A stretch of DNA of 64,000 bases. Source: Petaurus breviceps papuanus (lineage: Eukaryota; Chordata; Mammalia; Diprotodontia; Petauridae). Position 1 is the first letter of the stretch, and each line of letters begins with the position of its first letter. Below the pieces are notes generated by a model. It searched no databases. It was given only the letters and a program-made list of their open reading frames with translations, and had not been told where the DNA came from. The stretch covers positions 5,321,068-5,385,067 of the forward strand of contig JAMXIF010001177.1 in NCBI GenBank assembly GCA_028583685.1. Reading direction: 5' to 3'. The translations under genes were made by a program, and so were the position numbers. This document shows, piece after piece, positions 42,449 to 52,525 of this stretch.

Positions 42449-42797
42449 TTTCTTTTTCTCCAATTTTAAAAACATTTTTATTTAAAATTTTGAGTTCCAA
42501 ATTCTATCCCTCTTCCTCCTCTCCATCCCTCCTCCCTGAGATGGTAAGTAATCAGATAGAGATTATACATGTGCAATTATGTAAAACATTTCCATATTGG
42601 TCATTTTGAACAAGAAGATTCAAATAAAAGAAAAAAAGAAAACGAAAAATAGAATGCTTCAGTCTATATTCAATAAATATCAGTTCTTTCTCTGGAGGTG
42701 GATAGTATTCTTCATCATTAGTCCTTTCGGATTGTCTTGGATCATTGTATTGTTGAGAATTGCTAAAGCATTCAAAGTTCTTCATTGAACAATATTG
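42449..42797 (-). mobile_element. LINE-1 3' UTR, 5'-truncated
   Basis: Reversed 3' UTR: TTTTGAGTTCCAAATTC, CATTTCCATATTGGTCAT, TTCTTTCTCTGGAGGTGGATAG and TTCATCATTAGTCCTTTCGG. A 15-bp target duplication with one mismatch (TGAAGCATCATTTTT at 42434-42448; TGAAGCACCATTTTT at 42798-42812). Confidence 0.9.
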
Positions 42798-42812
42798 TGA
42801 AGCACCATTTTT

Positions 42813-43039
42813 CAAAGAGACTGTGAAACAAAACATTTCATGTTCACAAAGCTGCTTTCAATGGAGGCCTGGGTGATACAAGTTTTCTTTAATTAGTCCC
42901 AATATTCTGTGAGGTTTGTTACTTGGAATTGTGTGTCATCAAACTACCTTTGAAATGGGAAGAATTGAAGAGTTAGCCAAGGACATTGAAGGAAGAAATA
43001 GCACAGTGTACATAGAATTTTGTCATTCCTCCTAGGCAT
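42813..43039. other. No gene seen
   Basis: Short anonymous interval between a LINE-1 tail and a SINE. Confidence 0.35.
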
Positions 43040-43055
43040 GGGTGACATTTTTTTT

Positions 43056-43199
43056 TCTTTTTGGAGGGCATTTGGGGTTAAGTGAATTGCCCAAGGTCTC
43101 ACGGCTAGTTTTTGTGTTAAGTGTCTGAGGCCAGATCTGAACTCAGGTCCTCCTGACTTCAGGGCTGGTGCTCTATTCACTGTGCCACCTAGCCGCTCC
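43056..43199 (-). mobile_element. tRNA-derived SINE (WSINE1/SINE1-like)
   Basis: Complete, minus strand, ending at GTGCCACCTAGCCGCTCC. A 16-bp target duplication, GGGTGACATTTTTTTT, lies at 43040-43055 and 43200-43215. Confidence 0.93.
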
Positions 43200-43215
43200 G
43201 GGTGACATTTTTTTT

Positions 43216-43759
43216 AACCAGCTAGGAATATTTTGGAGAGGCTAGGATGTTGAAGAAAAAGGAAAAATGTGAAACTTGGGCCCAAATAAAAACTCAATCT
43301 AATAACTATTCTTTGAATGTTTCTTATACTATGGTAGATACTGTTAGGAGTTAGAAATGTAAGAGATCTTAGAGATAATTTGACAGTTATGGAAATGAAG
43401 GCCTATGGACAGAGTCATAAGTAGAAATTTTTGTGCTAAGAACAAGTACAAAAACTTTCCTTTCCTGTTCAGAATGTTTTGGGGACAAGTGGTGTGAAAC
43501 ACATGTTCCCTTGAGGGAGGCAAGGTGAGGTATTGCTTCCTTCTAGGCTGGAGGAAGGACAGAGATATGAGGACATTGGTCTGAGGCTTTTCCAAGCATA
43601 GCAGCAGAGTAGGGTGGGGCAGAAAAAGATTTTACCCCAGCTTGTTATCTGGTAGCTTCCTATTTTAACTAATTATTCTTGCTAATTAGATGCTAAGATC
43701 TGCAGCTTCTATGTTGCCAAAAGGATTGTAAATATTACCAGCACCTTCAAAATTCAACA
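43216..43759. other. Mostly anonymous DNA
   Basis: The 83-codon minus-strand open frame has no domain. A weak MIR-like remnant occurs near 43365-43400. Confidence 0.4.
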
Positions 43760-43915
43760 CTCTTTATATCTGGTACTGTGTTACAAAGATCCAGTCATTT
43801 AGACCTAGTTAAGACTCTTTCTAAAAAAGGAGGGCACTTGACTCAGTCATACAGTTAGCAAAGGCCAAGGCCAAGATCTGAACCCAGACCCTCTGAATCA
43901 ATCCAGTGTGTATAT
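43760..43915 (-). mobile_element. CORE-SINE fragment
   Basis: GGGCACTTGACTCAGTCATACAGTTAGC, GATCTGAACCCAGACCCTCTGAATC in reversed order. The dimeric SINE inserted at its 5' side. Confidence 0.55.
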
Positions 43916-43922
43916 TCTTTCT

Positions 43923-44225
43923 TTCTTTTTAAAGCAATTGGGGTTAAGTAACTTGCTCAAGGTTACACAGTCAGTTATTATTTCTGGGTGTGGTGCTGAG
44001 TATCTGAGCCCGGATTTGATCCAGGTCATCCCGACACTGGAGCCGGTACTCTTACTCGCTGAGCCACCTGGCCGCCCCTAAGCAATTGGGGTTAAGTAAC
44101 TTGATCAAGGTTACACAGCCAGGTGTTTCTGGGTGGGTGCTAAGTGTCTGAGCCCAGGATTCGATCTCCAGGTTTTCTCAACACTGGAACCGGTGCTCTT
44201 ACTCGCTGTGCTACCTGGCCGCCCC
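43923..44225 (-). mobile_element. Dimeric tRNA-derived SINE, copy 2
   Basis: Reverse-complemented dimer: monomer A at 44079-44225 and monomer B at about 43933-44078. The junction is the same as copy 1 (complement of AATTGCTTA|GGGGCGGCC). Shared diagnostic features: A has GAGATCGAATCC, CACTTAGCACCCACCCAG and CTTGATCAAG; B has GTCGGGATGACCTGG, TACTCAGCACCACACCC and CTTGAGCAAG. The target duplication TATATTCTTTCT lies at 43911-43922 and 44230-44241. Confidence 0.95.
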
Positions 44226-44274
44226 AGTCTATATTCTTTCTACTTAACTTCATTTCAAGTTAGAAAAGAAGTAG

Positions 44275-44715
44275 ATAAAACAGTCTTTACCCTCATTGTC
44301 CTTACAATCTAAATGAGAAAATGCAGATACACATTAGAGTTAAATAATGACATAAGATACTATAATGAAGGACCAAATGAATAGTTCGTGTTATATAGAG
44401 AGATCACTGTGATCAGAGAGGACTTCATGGAGGTAGGGTTGAGCTGGGTTTTAAAGAATGGATTAGGTTTGGATAGGAAGAGAGAGAAAGGGGAGGAATA
44501 GAAGATAAGCAAAGACATAGGGGGAGGCTTGAACAAGACATTTTGGGTGATGGAAAGTCTGTGGGCCTGACTGGAGTTGGGGCTGGCTTACTATAGGAGA
44601 CTACTAGAAGACAAGTTAGAGGTAACAATGTAGGTGGGGGTCTTGTATTTGGATTATATCGCATAGGCAATGGGAAGCTATTGGAGGTTTGTGAACAGAG
44701 GGTAGTGTTTTAGAA
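44275..44715 (-). mobile_element. L2-type 3' region, minus orientation
   Basis: CTTTACCCTCATTGTCCTTACAATC, AGGACTTCATGGAGGTAGGGTTGAGCTGGG, GGCAATGGGAAGCTATTGGAGG. A different L2 subfamily from the 37862 copy, judging by the GAGCTGGGTTTTAAAG block. Confidence 0.7.
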
Positions 44716-45334
44716 AAATAAATCCAGCAAAACTAAATCTCCTCTTTCCTTTCAATTTCCCACTCTTTGAGCAGCTGAAAAAAAAAATCAATACCCCCTC
44801 TCCCACAATGACCTTCTTAAATAAGAAAAGAGAAGAAGGGGTGGGGTAGAAGACAGAATTTAATGCAGAGCCCAAGATTAGGTTCCTGGCTGTGTAGTCC
44901 TTCCTCAAGTAGGGGGGCTAATGTTCATCCAAGACCTCAGGTTCTCCAGATCAACTTAACAGTAAAGGAAAGTGTCTGAATCTGCTAACGACTTATCACT
45001 TGGGGAGCACTGACCTGCTAGCTGAGAAGACTGAACTCTGGATCATGAGAGGCAGTCTTCTGTGCAAAGAGGTCATATGAGGTTGCCTGACCTTAAGTAA
45101 CTTAGGCAGCCTTAATCAGAAAGGTGATGCTGTGATGAACACACTGCTTAAGTGCCTATCTGCCTGGGGTGATTTAGAAAGGGGATTAGATGTTCTCCAA
45201 AGGATCTTTTTTGCCTTGTAATTTCATGAGTTGTTTGTTTCTTTGTCTTAACTCAGGAGAGGCTCCTAGAAGGGGCAAAATTTCATAAACTAAAAGAGGA
45301 AGGCAGGCCAAGGAAAACAGGGATCAGCAATCTT
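44716..45334. other. No gene or repeat recognised
   Basis: The 76-codon minus-strand open frame at 44678-44908 partly overlaps L2. Nothing else. Confidence 0.4.
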
Positions 45335-45440
45335 TTAATCAACCGATTGGTCAACAAACATAGGTACAATGCTAGGAGATGGGGATAAAAAGATGTAAAT
45401 GGAATAGTCCTGCCTTCAAGGGGCTTACATCCCATCTGGC
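45335..45440 (-). mobile_element. L2-type 3' tail fragment
   Basis: CAACAAACATAGGTACAATGCTAGGAGATGGGGATAAAAAG and TCCTGCCTTCAAGGGGCTTACATCC. Confidence 0.6.
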
Positions 45441-45884
45441 TTTGCTCCTTGGTTCAGTTATTTCCTCACTCTGCAACGTTTAGCAAGTAATTCTACCCAG
45501 TGGCAGAATTTGCCCATTAGTTTGCTCATTCAGAGATTAGTGCTAATGGATTTTGCTCCATTATTGGATGTCTATGATGGGATGAACTTTTATGAGATTC
45601 CAAGATGAAAGATGCAAAGGAAACTACTTCAGTAACATGTATGTCAAGTTAATTGTTGTCTTGCCCTATGGACTGTGTTAGACTAGATGACCATTCAAAT
45701 TCCTTCCAAGTCCAGGATTCTATGAAGCTGAAGTCACCAACTCATTTGACTTGTAACTGAAACTCCTCTTTGTGTTGATGGTGCCTAACAGAAGAGAGCA
45801 GGGGATGCCTTGCTTTTCCATTCGTACCCACTTGGTGCATTGTAAATAAATATGCAATAAATGTTTTTTTTTTTTCATTCATCC
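45441..45884. other. No gene recognised
   Basis: A T-run at 45866-45876 abuts the following CORE-SINE. GTGCATTGTAAATAAATATGCAATAAATG may be a LINE tail. Confidence 0.35.
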
Positions 45885-46075
45885 AGAGCTAGAAGGACCT
45901 CAGAGACCATCAAGTTCAATCACCTCATTTTACAGGTGAAGACACTGAAATCTAGGGAGATTAAATTATTTACCCAGGATCACCCAGGTAGTGTTACCCA
46001 AGGAAACAAGTGGGATTTAATGAAAATTTTCTGGCTCCAAAGTCATTGCTCTTTTTGCCACAGTATTATGCTATA
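45885..46075 (-). mobile_element. MIR-like CORE-SINE
   Basis: AGAGCTAGAAGGACCTCAGAGACCATC, CATTTTACAGGTGAAGACACTGAAATC, GGCTCCAAAGTCATTGCTC in reversed order. Confidence 0.75.
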
Positions 46076-46381
46076 CAATATCCAGGGTGTGTCCTTCCAG
46101 AAGTAAAAGGGAAAAGTGTAGAAAAATGCCTCCAAAAATATGGAAGTGGTTTTCTCTGTTTATGGGGCACAGTTTATACCTCCAACCCTAAACTAAGACT
46201 AATAATGCCAAGCTGCTAGGTTGAACTTCCCTTCAGGTTGCCATTCATTCAGGATCCTCCCATAGACCAGAAAGTTCATTCATAGAGCAGAAATGTCAGG
46301 AGATTGGTTGCTCCTTGAGGGCAGTGACTATCTTTTGTCCCTTTTTGTATACTCAGTGCTTTTCACAGTGCCTGGCACATT

Positions 46382-46770
46382 CTTGTTCAGTCATTTCATT
46401 TGTTTATTTATTTTTGCTTTTTGGAGGGAGGAATGCAGGGTAATTGGGGTCAAGTGACTTGCCCAAGGTCACACAACTAGTAAGTGTTAAGTGTCTGAGG
46501 CCAGATTTGAACTCAGGTCCTCCTGACTCCAGGGCCGGTGCTCTATTTACTGCACCATCTAGCCACCCTTGTTCAGTCATTTCAGTTGTGTCTGACTCTT
46601 GGTTTGGATTTTCTTAGCAAAGAAACTGGAGTGGTTTTCCCTTTCCTTCTTGAGACCATTTTACAGATGGTCTTACAGAAGCAGATAGGGTTAAGTTACT
46701 TGCCCAGGGTCATACAGTTAGCAAGTATCTGAGGCCAGATTTGAACTTATGAAGAGGAGTCTTCCTGACT
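46382..46770 (-). mobile_element. tRNA SINE, long MAR1-like form, interrupted
   Basis: Reversed: TTGTTCAGTCATTTCA(GTTGTG)TCTGACTC, AAACTGGAGTGGTTTTCCC, CTTGCCCAGGGTCATACAGTTAGC, GGCCAGATTTGAAC. Its 3' tail was the target of the SINE at 46399. Confidence 0.82.
46399..46568 (-). mobile_element. tRNA-derived SINE (WSINE1/SINE1-like)
   Basis: Complete, with a perfect 16-bp target duplication, TTGTTCAGTCATTTCA, at 46383-46398 and 46569-46584. The duplicated site is the tail of the older SINE. Confidence 0.94.
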
Positions 46771-46810
46771 GGCACAAGGTGGGTGCCTAATAAATGTTTA
46801 TTGACTAAGA

Positions 46811-47024
46811 AACTATTGTCATCAACTGTCTTCCTGAACTTCTCTTTTTGTTTGAAAGAAGAGAAAATGATATCTCTGAAAAGTGTTGTTGGGCCTGGAT
46901 GCAACCTCTTTCTTGAATCAGAAGCAGGAGTGATTAGGGTAGAATGTGGTAGAGTAGGGGGAGAAGCAGAGAATCTTCATCTCCACCTGACCCTCCCCTT
47001 TGCCCTGTTACCCTAAATATTTGT
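46811..47024. other. No gene seen
   Basis: Anonymous. A 77-codon open frame has no recognisable domain. Confidence 0.35.
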
Positions 47025-47275
47025 AATTGTAAGTGGCTAAGTGGTGCAGTGGATAGAATACCTCAATTTGAAGCCTACCTCAGGCACTAGCTGCGTGACC
47101 CTGGGCAGGTCACTTAACTATTCTCAGCCTCAGTTTCCTCATCTGTAAAATGGGGATAATAATAGCACCTACCTTTCAGGGTTGTTGAGAGAATAAAATG
47201 AGATAATACCTGTAAAGCACTTTGCAAACCTTAAGACATGATATAAATGAGAGCTATTATTAAAATAACCTTTTC
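47025..47275 (+). mobile_element. CORE-SINE, complete
   Basis: GTGGCTAAGTGGTGCAGTGG, CTAGCTGCGTGACCCTGGGC, CCTCAGTTTCCTCATCTG, AGGGTTGTTGAGAGAATAAAATGAG and a GAGAGCTATTATTA tail. All CORE-SINE parts are in order. Confidence 0.85.
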
Positions 47276-47469
47276 TAAGGCAAGGATTGTTTTCTTTTTC
47301 CATTGTAAACCACCATAATCGAGACAGCAGTGACTGCTCTGTGGACTTGAATCCACGGGGCAGAATCAAAAAATCTGTGTTCTCATCAGTCTAAGGAATT
47401 CCTGATTTTGAAATTTCCTCTAACAAAACAGATAAAGAGCGTCTATGACTAAAGTGGCAAGTCCCAGGA

Positions 47470-47600
47470 AGTTGCTTGAGGTACACATAGATTAAATGAC
47501 TTCTTGGGGTCACACAGCTAATAAGTAGGATTTGAACTCAGGTCTACCTGAATCCAAGCTCCACAATTTGTCTGCAATTCTGTGTTGCCTCTATATTCTG
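47470..47600 (-). mobile_element. CORE-SINE fragment
   Basis: GACTTCTTGGGGTCACACAGCTAATAAG and GGATTTGAACTCAGGTCTACC. Confidence 0.65.
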
Positions 47601-48660
47601 TTTTCTGTGAACAGACACTCAAAAACCAATATTTGCCGACTGACTGAACATCCACCCAGGATGACTAGCCATGAGGGTGTCATCACCCATGAAGAGATGC
47701 TACTTGGGTTAAGCAAGGACACTAGGAGCAATAGTAATTACAAAAATGATTTTTTTTAAAAAAAAACATCCCTCTGTTCTGTGCACAAGGAAAGAGCAAT
47801 GAATTCATTACTATGAATGAGGAATATTTCTCATAAACAGGATCAGAGGAAGGGCAACAGGAGAGAGAATGGTGATTAGCTTGCCTGTTTCTTGCCAATT
47901 ATGATGTCCTTTGTTTATGTTTTTAACAAGTGTTTTTCCATTTCTGGTGGAATGGCTGACTGGGGTCACTAGACAACCCTTCAGGCAACTGGGAAAAAAA
48001 CAAACTAAATACCAGGGGCTGCCTGGAGTCTCTTAGGTTTCAGTATTAGCTAAGCTGGTAATACCCAAGTGCCTGCTGAGGTTTTTTTCTTTCTTTTAGT
48101 TTTGATAGAGCACACTCGTTCCAAAACCATATATATGGATGTTGGGAGCAGTCAATAGCACAGGACAAGGTATGCAGTGCCCTGCCATAATAAGGTTTGA
48201 GGTAAGTGAGATCTGACTGCTTACAACTAGCTCCTTCACCAGCCTGCTATAGTGATGCCTCTGTCCATACCTGACTGGAATTTTGCACCACTAAAGTCAT
48301 TCTAACAAAGGTGGAGATGTTGTCTTCAAAAGGCCACTATAAAAATGGGCACATTATCTAGAGAAAGCACTTCATTCATACTTTCCTAGTGTAACTATAT
48401 GTGTACATCTATGTGCATAAACATGTGTATACATGTACACATATATACATATGCACATGTGTGTGTGTATTCGTGTGTGTGTGTGTGTCTGTGTGAATAG
48501 ATAGGCAGTTCCTCTCACTAAAATTTGTTCTCCATAGAGTGCTAGTGAGCCAATCATCTTCAGAGTAGTCAGTCATTGGAATCCAAGAGCCACCCCTGTC
48601 TTCTCAATGAGGAATCAGTAGGGATTGCCATAATCCATAAAGGGAAAGGTATGTGCATCA
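47601..48660. other. 1.1 kb without recognised gene
   Basis: A TG/CA-rich simple region lies at 48398-48496. The rest is anonymous. Confidence 0.4.
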
Positions 48661-48674
48661 AATTGATCAATAAA

Positions 48675-51611
48675 GGGGCAGAGTCAAGATGGCAGAGTAG
48701 AAGCAGGACCTCCCTGTGGCTCCAGCTTCCACCTTCCCCAATCCATTTAAAAAGGGGACTCTGAAAAAACTTTGAAGCTGCAGAACCCACAAAATGACAC
48801 AGAGCAGCTAACCTCCCACTGAGGACAGCCCGGCAGGCTGGCAGGAATCGGCCAGAACAACGATCTGGGAGCCAAGCCCAGGGCCCCGTGAGCCGGAGGT
48901 TTTAGCCCCAGGGAGGGCCTGACCAGCCGCTGGCTGGAGGGACTCCAGATCACTAGAAGCTGTGGCCGTTTCCATATTCATCAACACATAGATGCTAAGG
49001 ACAAAGTGAGAGGTCAGTGCACTGTGGACTTTGGGACCAGGAGTTGGGAGACCGTTGGCTTTTGTCCCTGGGGTGAGAAGCCTCTGAGACACCTGGCACA
49101 GCCAGCTAGCGCCATGTGGCAGCTTCAGCTCCTGGACTGCAGAGTGTAGGAGGGCCAAGCACCAGTCTGAGGGGTAATTGCTCTTGCTTTAACCTGCTTG
49201 GATCTGGATTATGGTCTAGGGTGGAGGTCCTGGGGTGTGTGACCAGCTTGCCAGCATGTGTGGAGGCTTCAGAGAGGGCACCCAACTAATAACTCTGGCA
49301 GCTGAGAAAAACACAGCATTTGGGATGAAAACTCCCCTGTCTGGTGGCAGAGTCCTACTGTGGCAAAAAGCCCAGGGGTCAAGTGCCTGAGGGGTGACAT
49401 GACCAGGTAAAGAAAACAAAGCAAACAGAAGATTCCAACATTAGACTCCTATTTTGGGGACAAAAAGAAGCAAAGCATGGAACAGGAGGAATACAATGAA
49501 GTCAGAACTCCTGTACCAAAAGCTTCAAGGGAAAATACGAGCTGGTTACAGGTCATAGAAGACCTTAAGAAGCAGATAAGAAAAGTGGAGGAAAAATTGG
49601 GAAGAGAAATGAGAACTATGCAAGAAAATTATGAAATGAGCCTGACAGAGGAAAATCGCACCTTAAAAAACAGACTAATTCAATTGGCAAAAGACGCTCA
49701 AAAAGGCAATGAGGAGAGGAATGCCTTAAAAAGCCGAATTTGCCAGATGGAAAAAGAATCTCAAAAGCTCAATGAGGATAATCATTCCCTCAGATTTAGA
49801 ATGGAGCAAAGGGAAGCTAGTGACTTTAAGAGAAATCAAGATGCTGTTAAACAGATCCAAACAAATGAAAGAATAGAAGGCAACGTGAAATATCTCATGG
49901 GAAAAACCACTGACCTGGAAAATAGATCCAGGAGAGATAATTTAAAAATTTTTGGACTACCTGAAAGCCATGATCAAAGAAAGAACCTAGAAATCATCCT
50001 CCAAGAAATTATCAAGGAAAATTGCCCTGATATTTTAGAACCAGAAGGCAAAACAGAGGTTGAAAGAATCCACTGATCACCTCCTAAAAAAGATCCTAAA
50101 AAGAAAACTCCCAGAAATATTATAGCCAGGTTCCGGAATTCCCAGATCAAGGAGAAAATATTACAAGCATCCAGGAAGAAACAATTTGAATATTGTGGAA
50201 ACAAAATCAGGATAGCACAGGATCTGACAGCTTCTACACTGAGGGATAGTAGGGCCTGGAATATGATATTCTGGAGGGCAGAGGAGCTGGGATTAAAACC
50301 AAGAATCACCTACCCAGCAAAACTGAGTATCATGTTTCAGGGGAAAATATGGTCATTCAGTGGAATAGAGGACTTTCAAGCATTCTTAATGAAAAAACCA
50401 GAGTTGAATAGAAAATTTGACATTCAGATACAAGAAGCAAGAGAAGCTTGAGAAGGTATACAGGAAAAAGAAATCATAAGCCACTTATCAAAGTTTAACT
50501 ATTAACATTCTTACATGGAAAAACAATAATTGTAACTGATGAAACTTTTCTCAGTATGAAAGTAGTTGAAGAGAACAGAAATGTATATATATATGTATAT
50601 ATACATATATACACACACATATATATATATAAGTCTATATCAGAGGGTATACAGGTGTATGAATATATTTGTGAATGTGTTTATATATGTTTACAGATAT
50701 ACATAGACAGAGGGCACAGGGCCAAGTTAATATGAAGGGATGATACTTAAAAGGTGATATTAAGAGGTGAAAGAGGAATATAATGAGAGGAGATGGAGAG
50801 AGACAGAATGGAGTAAACTATTTCCTATAGAAAAGGTAAGGGAAAATGGTTACAATGGAGGGGAAGAACAGGAAGGCAAAAGGGAATGGGTCAACCTTAT
50901 TCTCACTGAATTTGGCTTGGGGAGGGAATGAAATACACACTAAATAGGATATCTCACCCTACAGGAGAGTAGGGGGAAGGGGATGAGAGGGGGGATGATG
51001 GAAGGGAGGGCAGGCTGAGGGGGAGGGAAGTTGGAAGCACCCACTTTTGAAAAGGGACAGGATCAAAGTAGAGAATAGAGCAAGTGGGTGGTGGGACAGG
51101 AGGGAGGGAAATATAGTCAGTCTTTTACAATATATCTTCTGTGTTAATGTTTTGCTATACACGTACTATTACTACACTATTAATTTTAGCTACACATGTA
51201 CAACCTATACGGAACTGCTTATCTTCCCAGTAAGGGTGGGTGACAAGGTAGGAAGGGAATGAATCTGGAATTCAAAGTTTTAAAATCAAATGTTTAAAAT
51301 TATATATCTATATCTACTATTATTAATACTATTTTACATGTAATTGGGAAATAAGATATACAGGCACTGGGGCATAGAGATCCACTGGAAAAGTCCAAAG
51401 GGGTATGGGAGAAGATATGGGAGAGAGCAGATTGGAGGAGGGGATATCCTGTGGGACTGCTATTTTGGGGCGGTGGGTAGGGGAAAAATGGGGAGAAAAT
51501 TTGTGACTCAAAATCTGGCAGAAATTGATGTAAATCAGAAGTTAATAAAGCATTTGAAAAATGAAAAAAAAAACCCCATTAAAACAAATGTATTTGAAAG
51601 GTGAAAAAAAG
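48675..51611 (+). mobile_element. Full-length ORF1-only LINE (HAL1-type)
   Basis: The 5' end GGGGCAGAGTCAAGATGGC is typical of marsupial LINE-1 5' UTRs. The 5' UTR is about 800 bp, followed by ORF1 (49477-50451), a roughly 1.1-kb 3' UTR with an internal (AT)n patch (50583-50632), AATAAA at 51544-51549 and an A-run. A 14-bp target duplication, AATTGATCAATAAA at 48661-48674 and AATTGATCAAGAAA at 51612-51625 (13 of 14), proves it inserted as one unit with no ORF2. Presumably mobilised by L1 proteins. Part of the 3' UTR (51180-51350) resembles the L1 3' end. Confidence 0.92.
49477..50451 (+). pseudogene. LINE ORF1 protein gene with one internal stop
   Basis: ORF1 encodes the L1 RNA-binding nucleic-acid chaperone. 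Residues about 20-135 are a charged heptad-rich coiled coil. RSRRDNLKIFGLPES at about 150-164 is the RRM signature (RSRRxNL.I.G.PE). The C-terminal domain includes PRNIIARFRNSQIKEKIL and PRITYPAKLSIMFQGK. Total 324 codons, close to known ORF1 lengths. The only break is TGA at 50074-50076 (codon 200), where the context ERIH-SPPK and a CGA-to-TGA change suggest CpG decay of an Arg codon. The frame is otherwise open throughout, so the copy is relatively young. Confidence 0.92.
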
Positions 51612-51625
51612 AATTGATCAAGAAA

Positions 51626-52508
51626 AAAATTCTTGATTAAGACTTCCTCACCCTACACTCTTAGCCCATTAACATATATTAGTTTATTAACATCAAAGAA
51701 AAGCAAGTTGAAACATAGCAAAGGGCAATGCTGAGAGGGTTCATTAGAGAGAAGCATACCCTAAATTGAAGAAGGAATCTATTATTTCAACCACCACCAC
51801 CACCAAAAAAAAAAAAAAGGCTTAGGAGTAAGACTTAGAAGAATTTTTTGAGGTCACAAACAGAAAATTTCTCCAAGACATAATTCCACACATGGGGCAT
51901 ATTGTCTCTGAGTAATTTTATTTAAAAAAAAAAGACATTACCCTTACAGGGTATAAAATTGTATGTTCTATATAGTGGAAAAAAACAGCCAATGAGATGA
52001 GTTTTACAGTAGGTCTATGGTTTGGATCAATGTAAGGAATACCCATGCTGGTGAAAAGCATTGAAGAAAGTTTTAAAAAATGGCCTATTGAGTCAGGCTA
52101 GCCAGGGCAGGATTCTGACAACAACCCCAAGAGAGGGTCTACATGACACATACTTAGCATTCCAATTCTTCTTTCATGGAGTTAATTAGACTTCACAGAC
52201 TTCAGCACTCCAGAGTTTCACATTTCCATGGTACTTCCTTCACCAGTGTAGATCACAACCCCTCCATGCTTTAAGAGATGGTCTTTGTAAGACTGGAAAT
52301 TTCATGAATTGATTAAGGTTTCCCTTGAATCTTTAAATATTTTTTGAATTGGATAGCTTTTGGGGGGTGGGTAATGAGTTCTGTGAGCAGAATTTCATAG
52401 GCCTATAGTAGGCACTTAATAAATGCCTATTTCTTTCCTTGCTTTTTAACTTTATAGAATTGAAATTCTCTCTTTTTGCTTTTGTGATCACCTACCCCTT
52501 GTTTGGCT
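51626..52508. other. No gene; short repeat relics
   Basis: A (CCA)n/A-run lies at 51791-51818. 52190-52290 holds a relic of the repeat seen at 14460. An L2-like tail, GTAGGCACTTAATAAATGCC, lies at about 52409. Confidence 0.45.
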
Positions 52509-52525
52509 AAGAATTCCCTTCCTAG

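Larger units (their letters stand above)
46300..46810 (+). mobile_element. L2 tail split by a SINE that is itself split by a SINE
   Basis: The L2 tail runs 46300-46381 (TTGAGGGCAGTGACTATC ... CCTGGCACAT) and resumes at 46771 (GGTGGGTGCCTAATAAATGTTTATTGA). TGGCACA is duplicated on both sides of the interruption. Confidence 0.8.

Noticed and set aside
48398-48496. TG/CA-rich repeat considered as a regulatory Z-DNA element
   Set aside because: Ordinary imperfect simple repeat with no further support.
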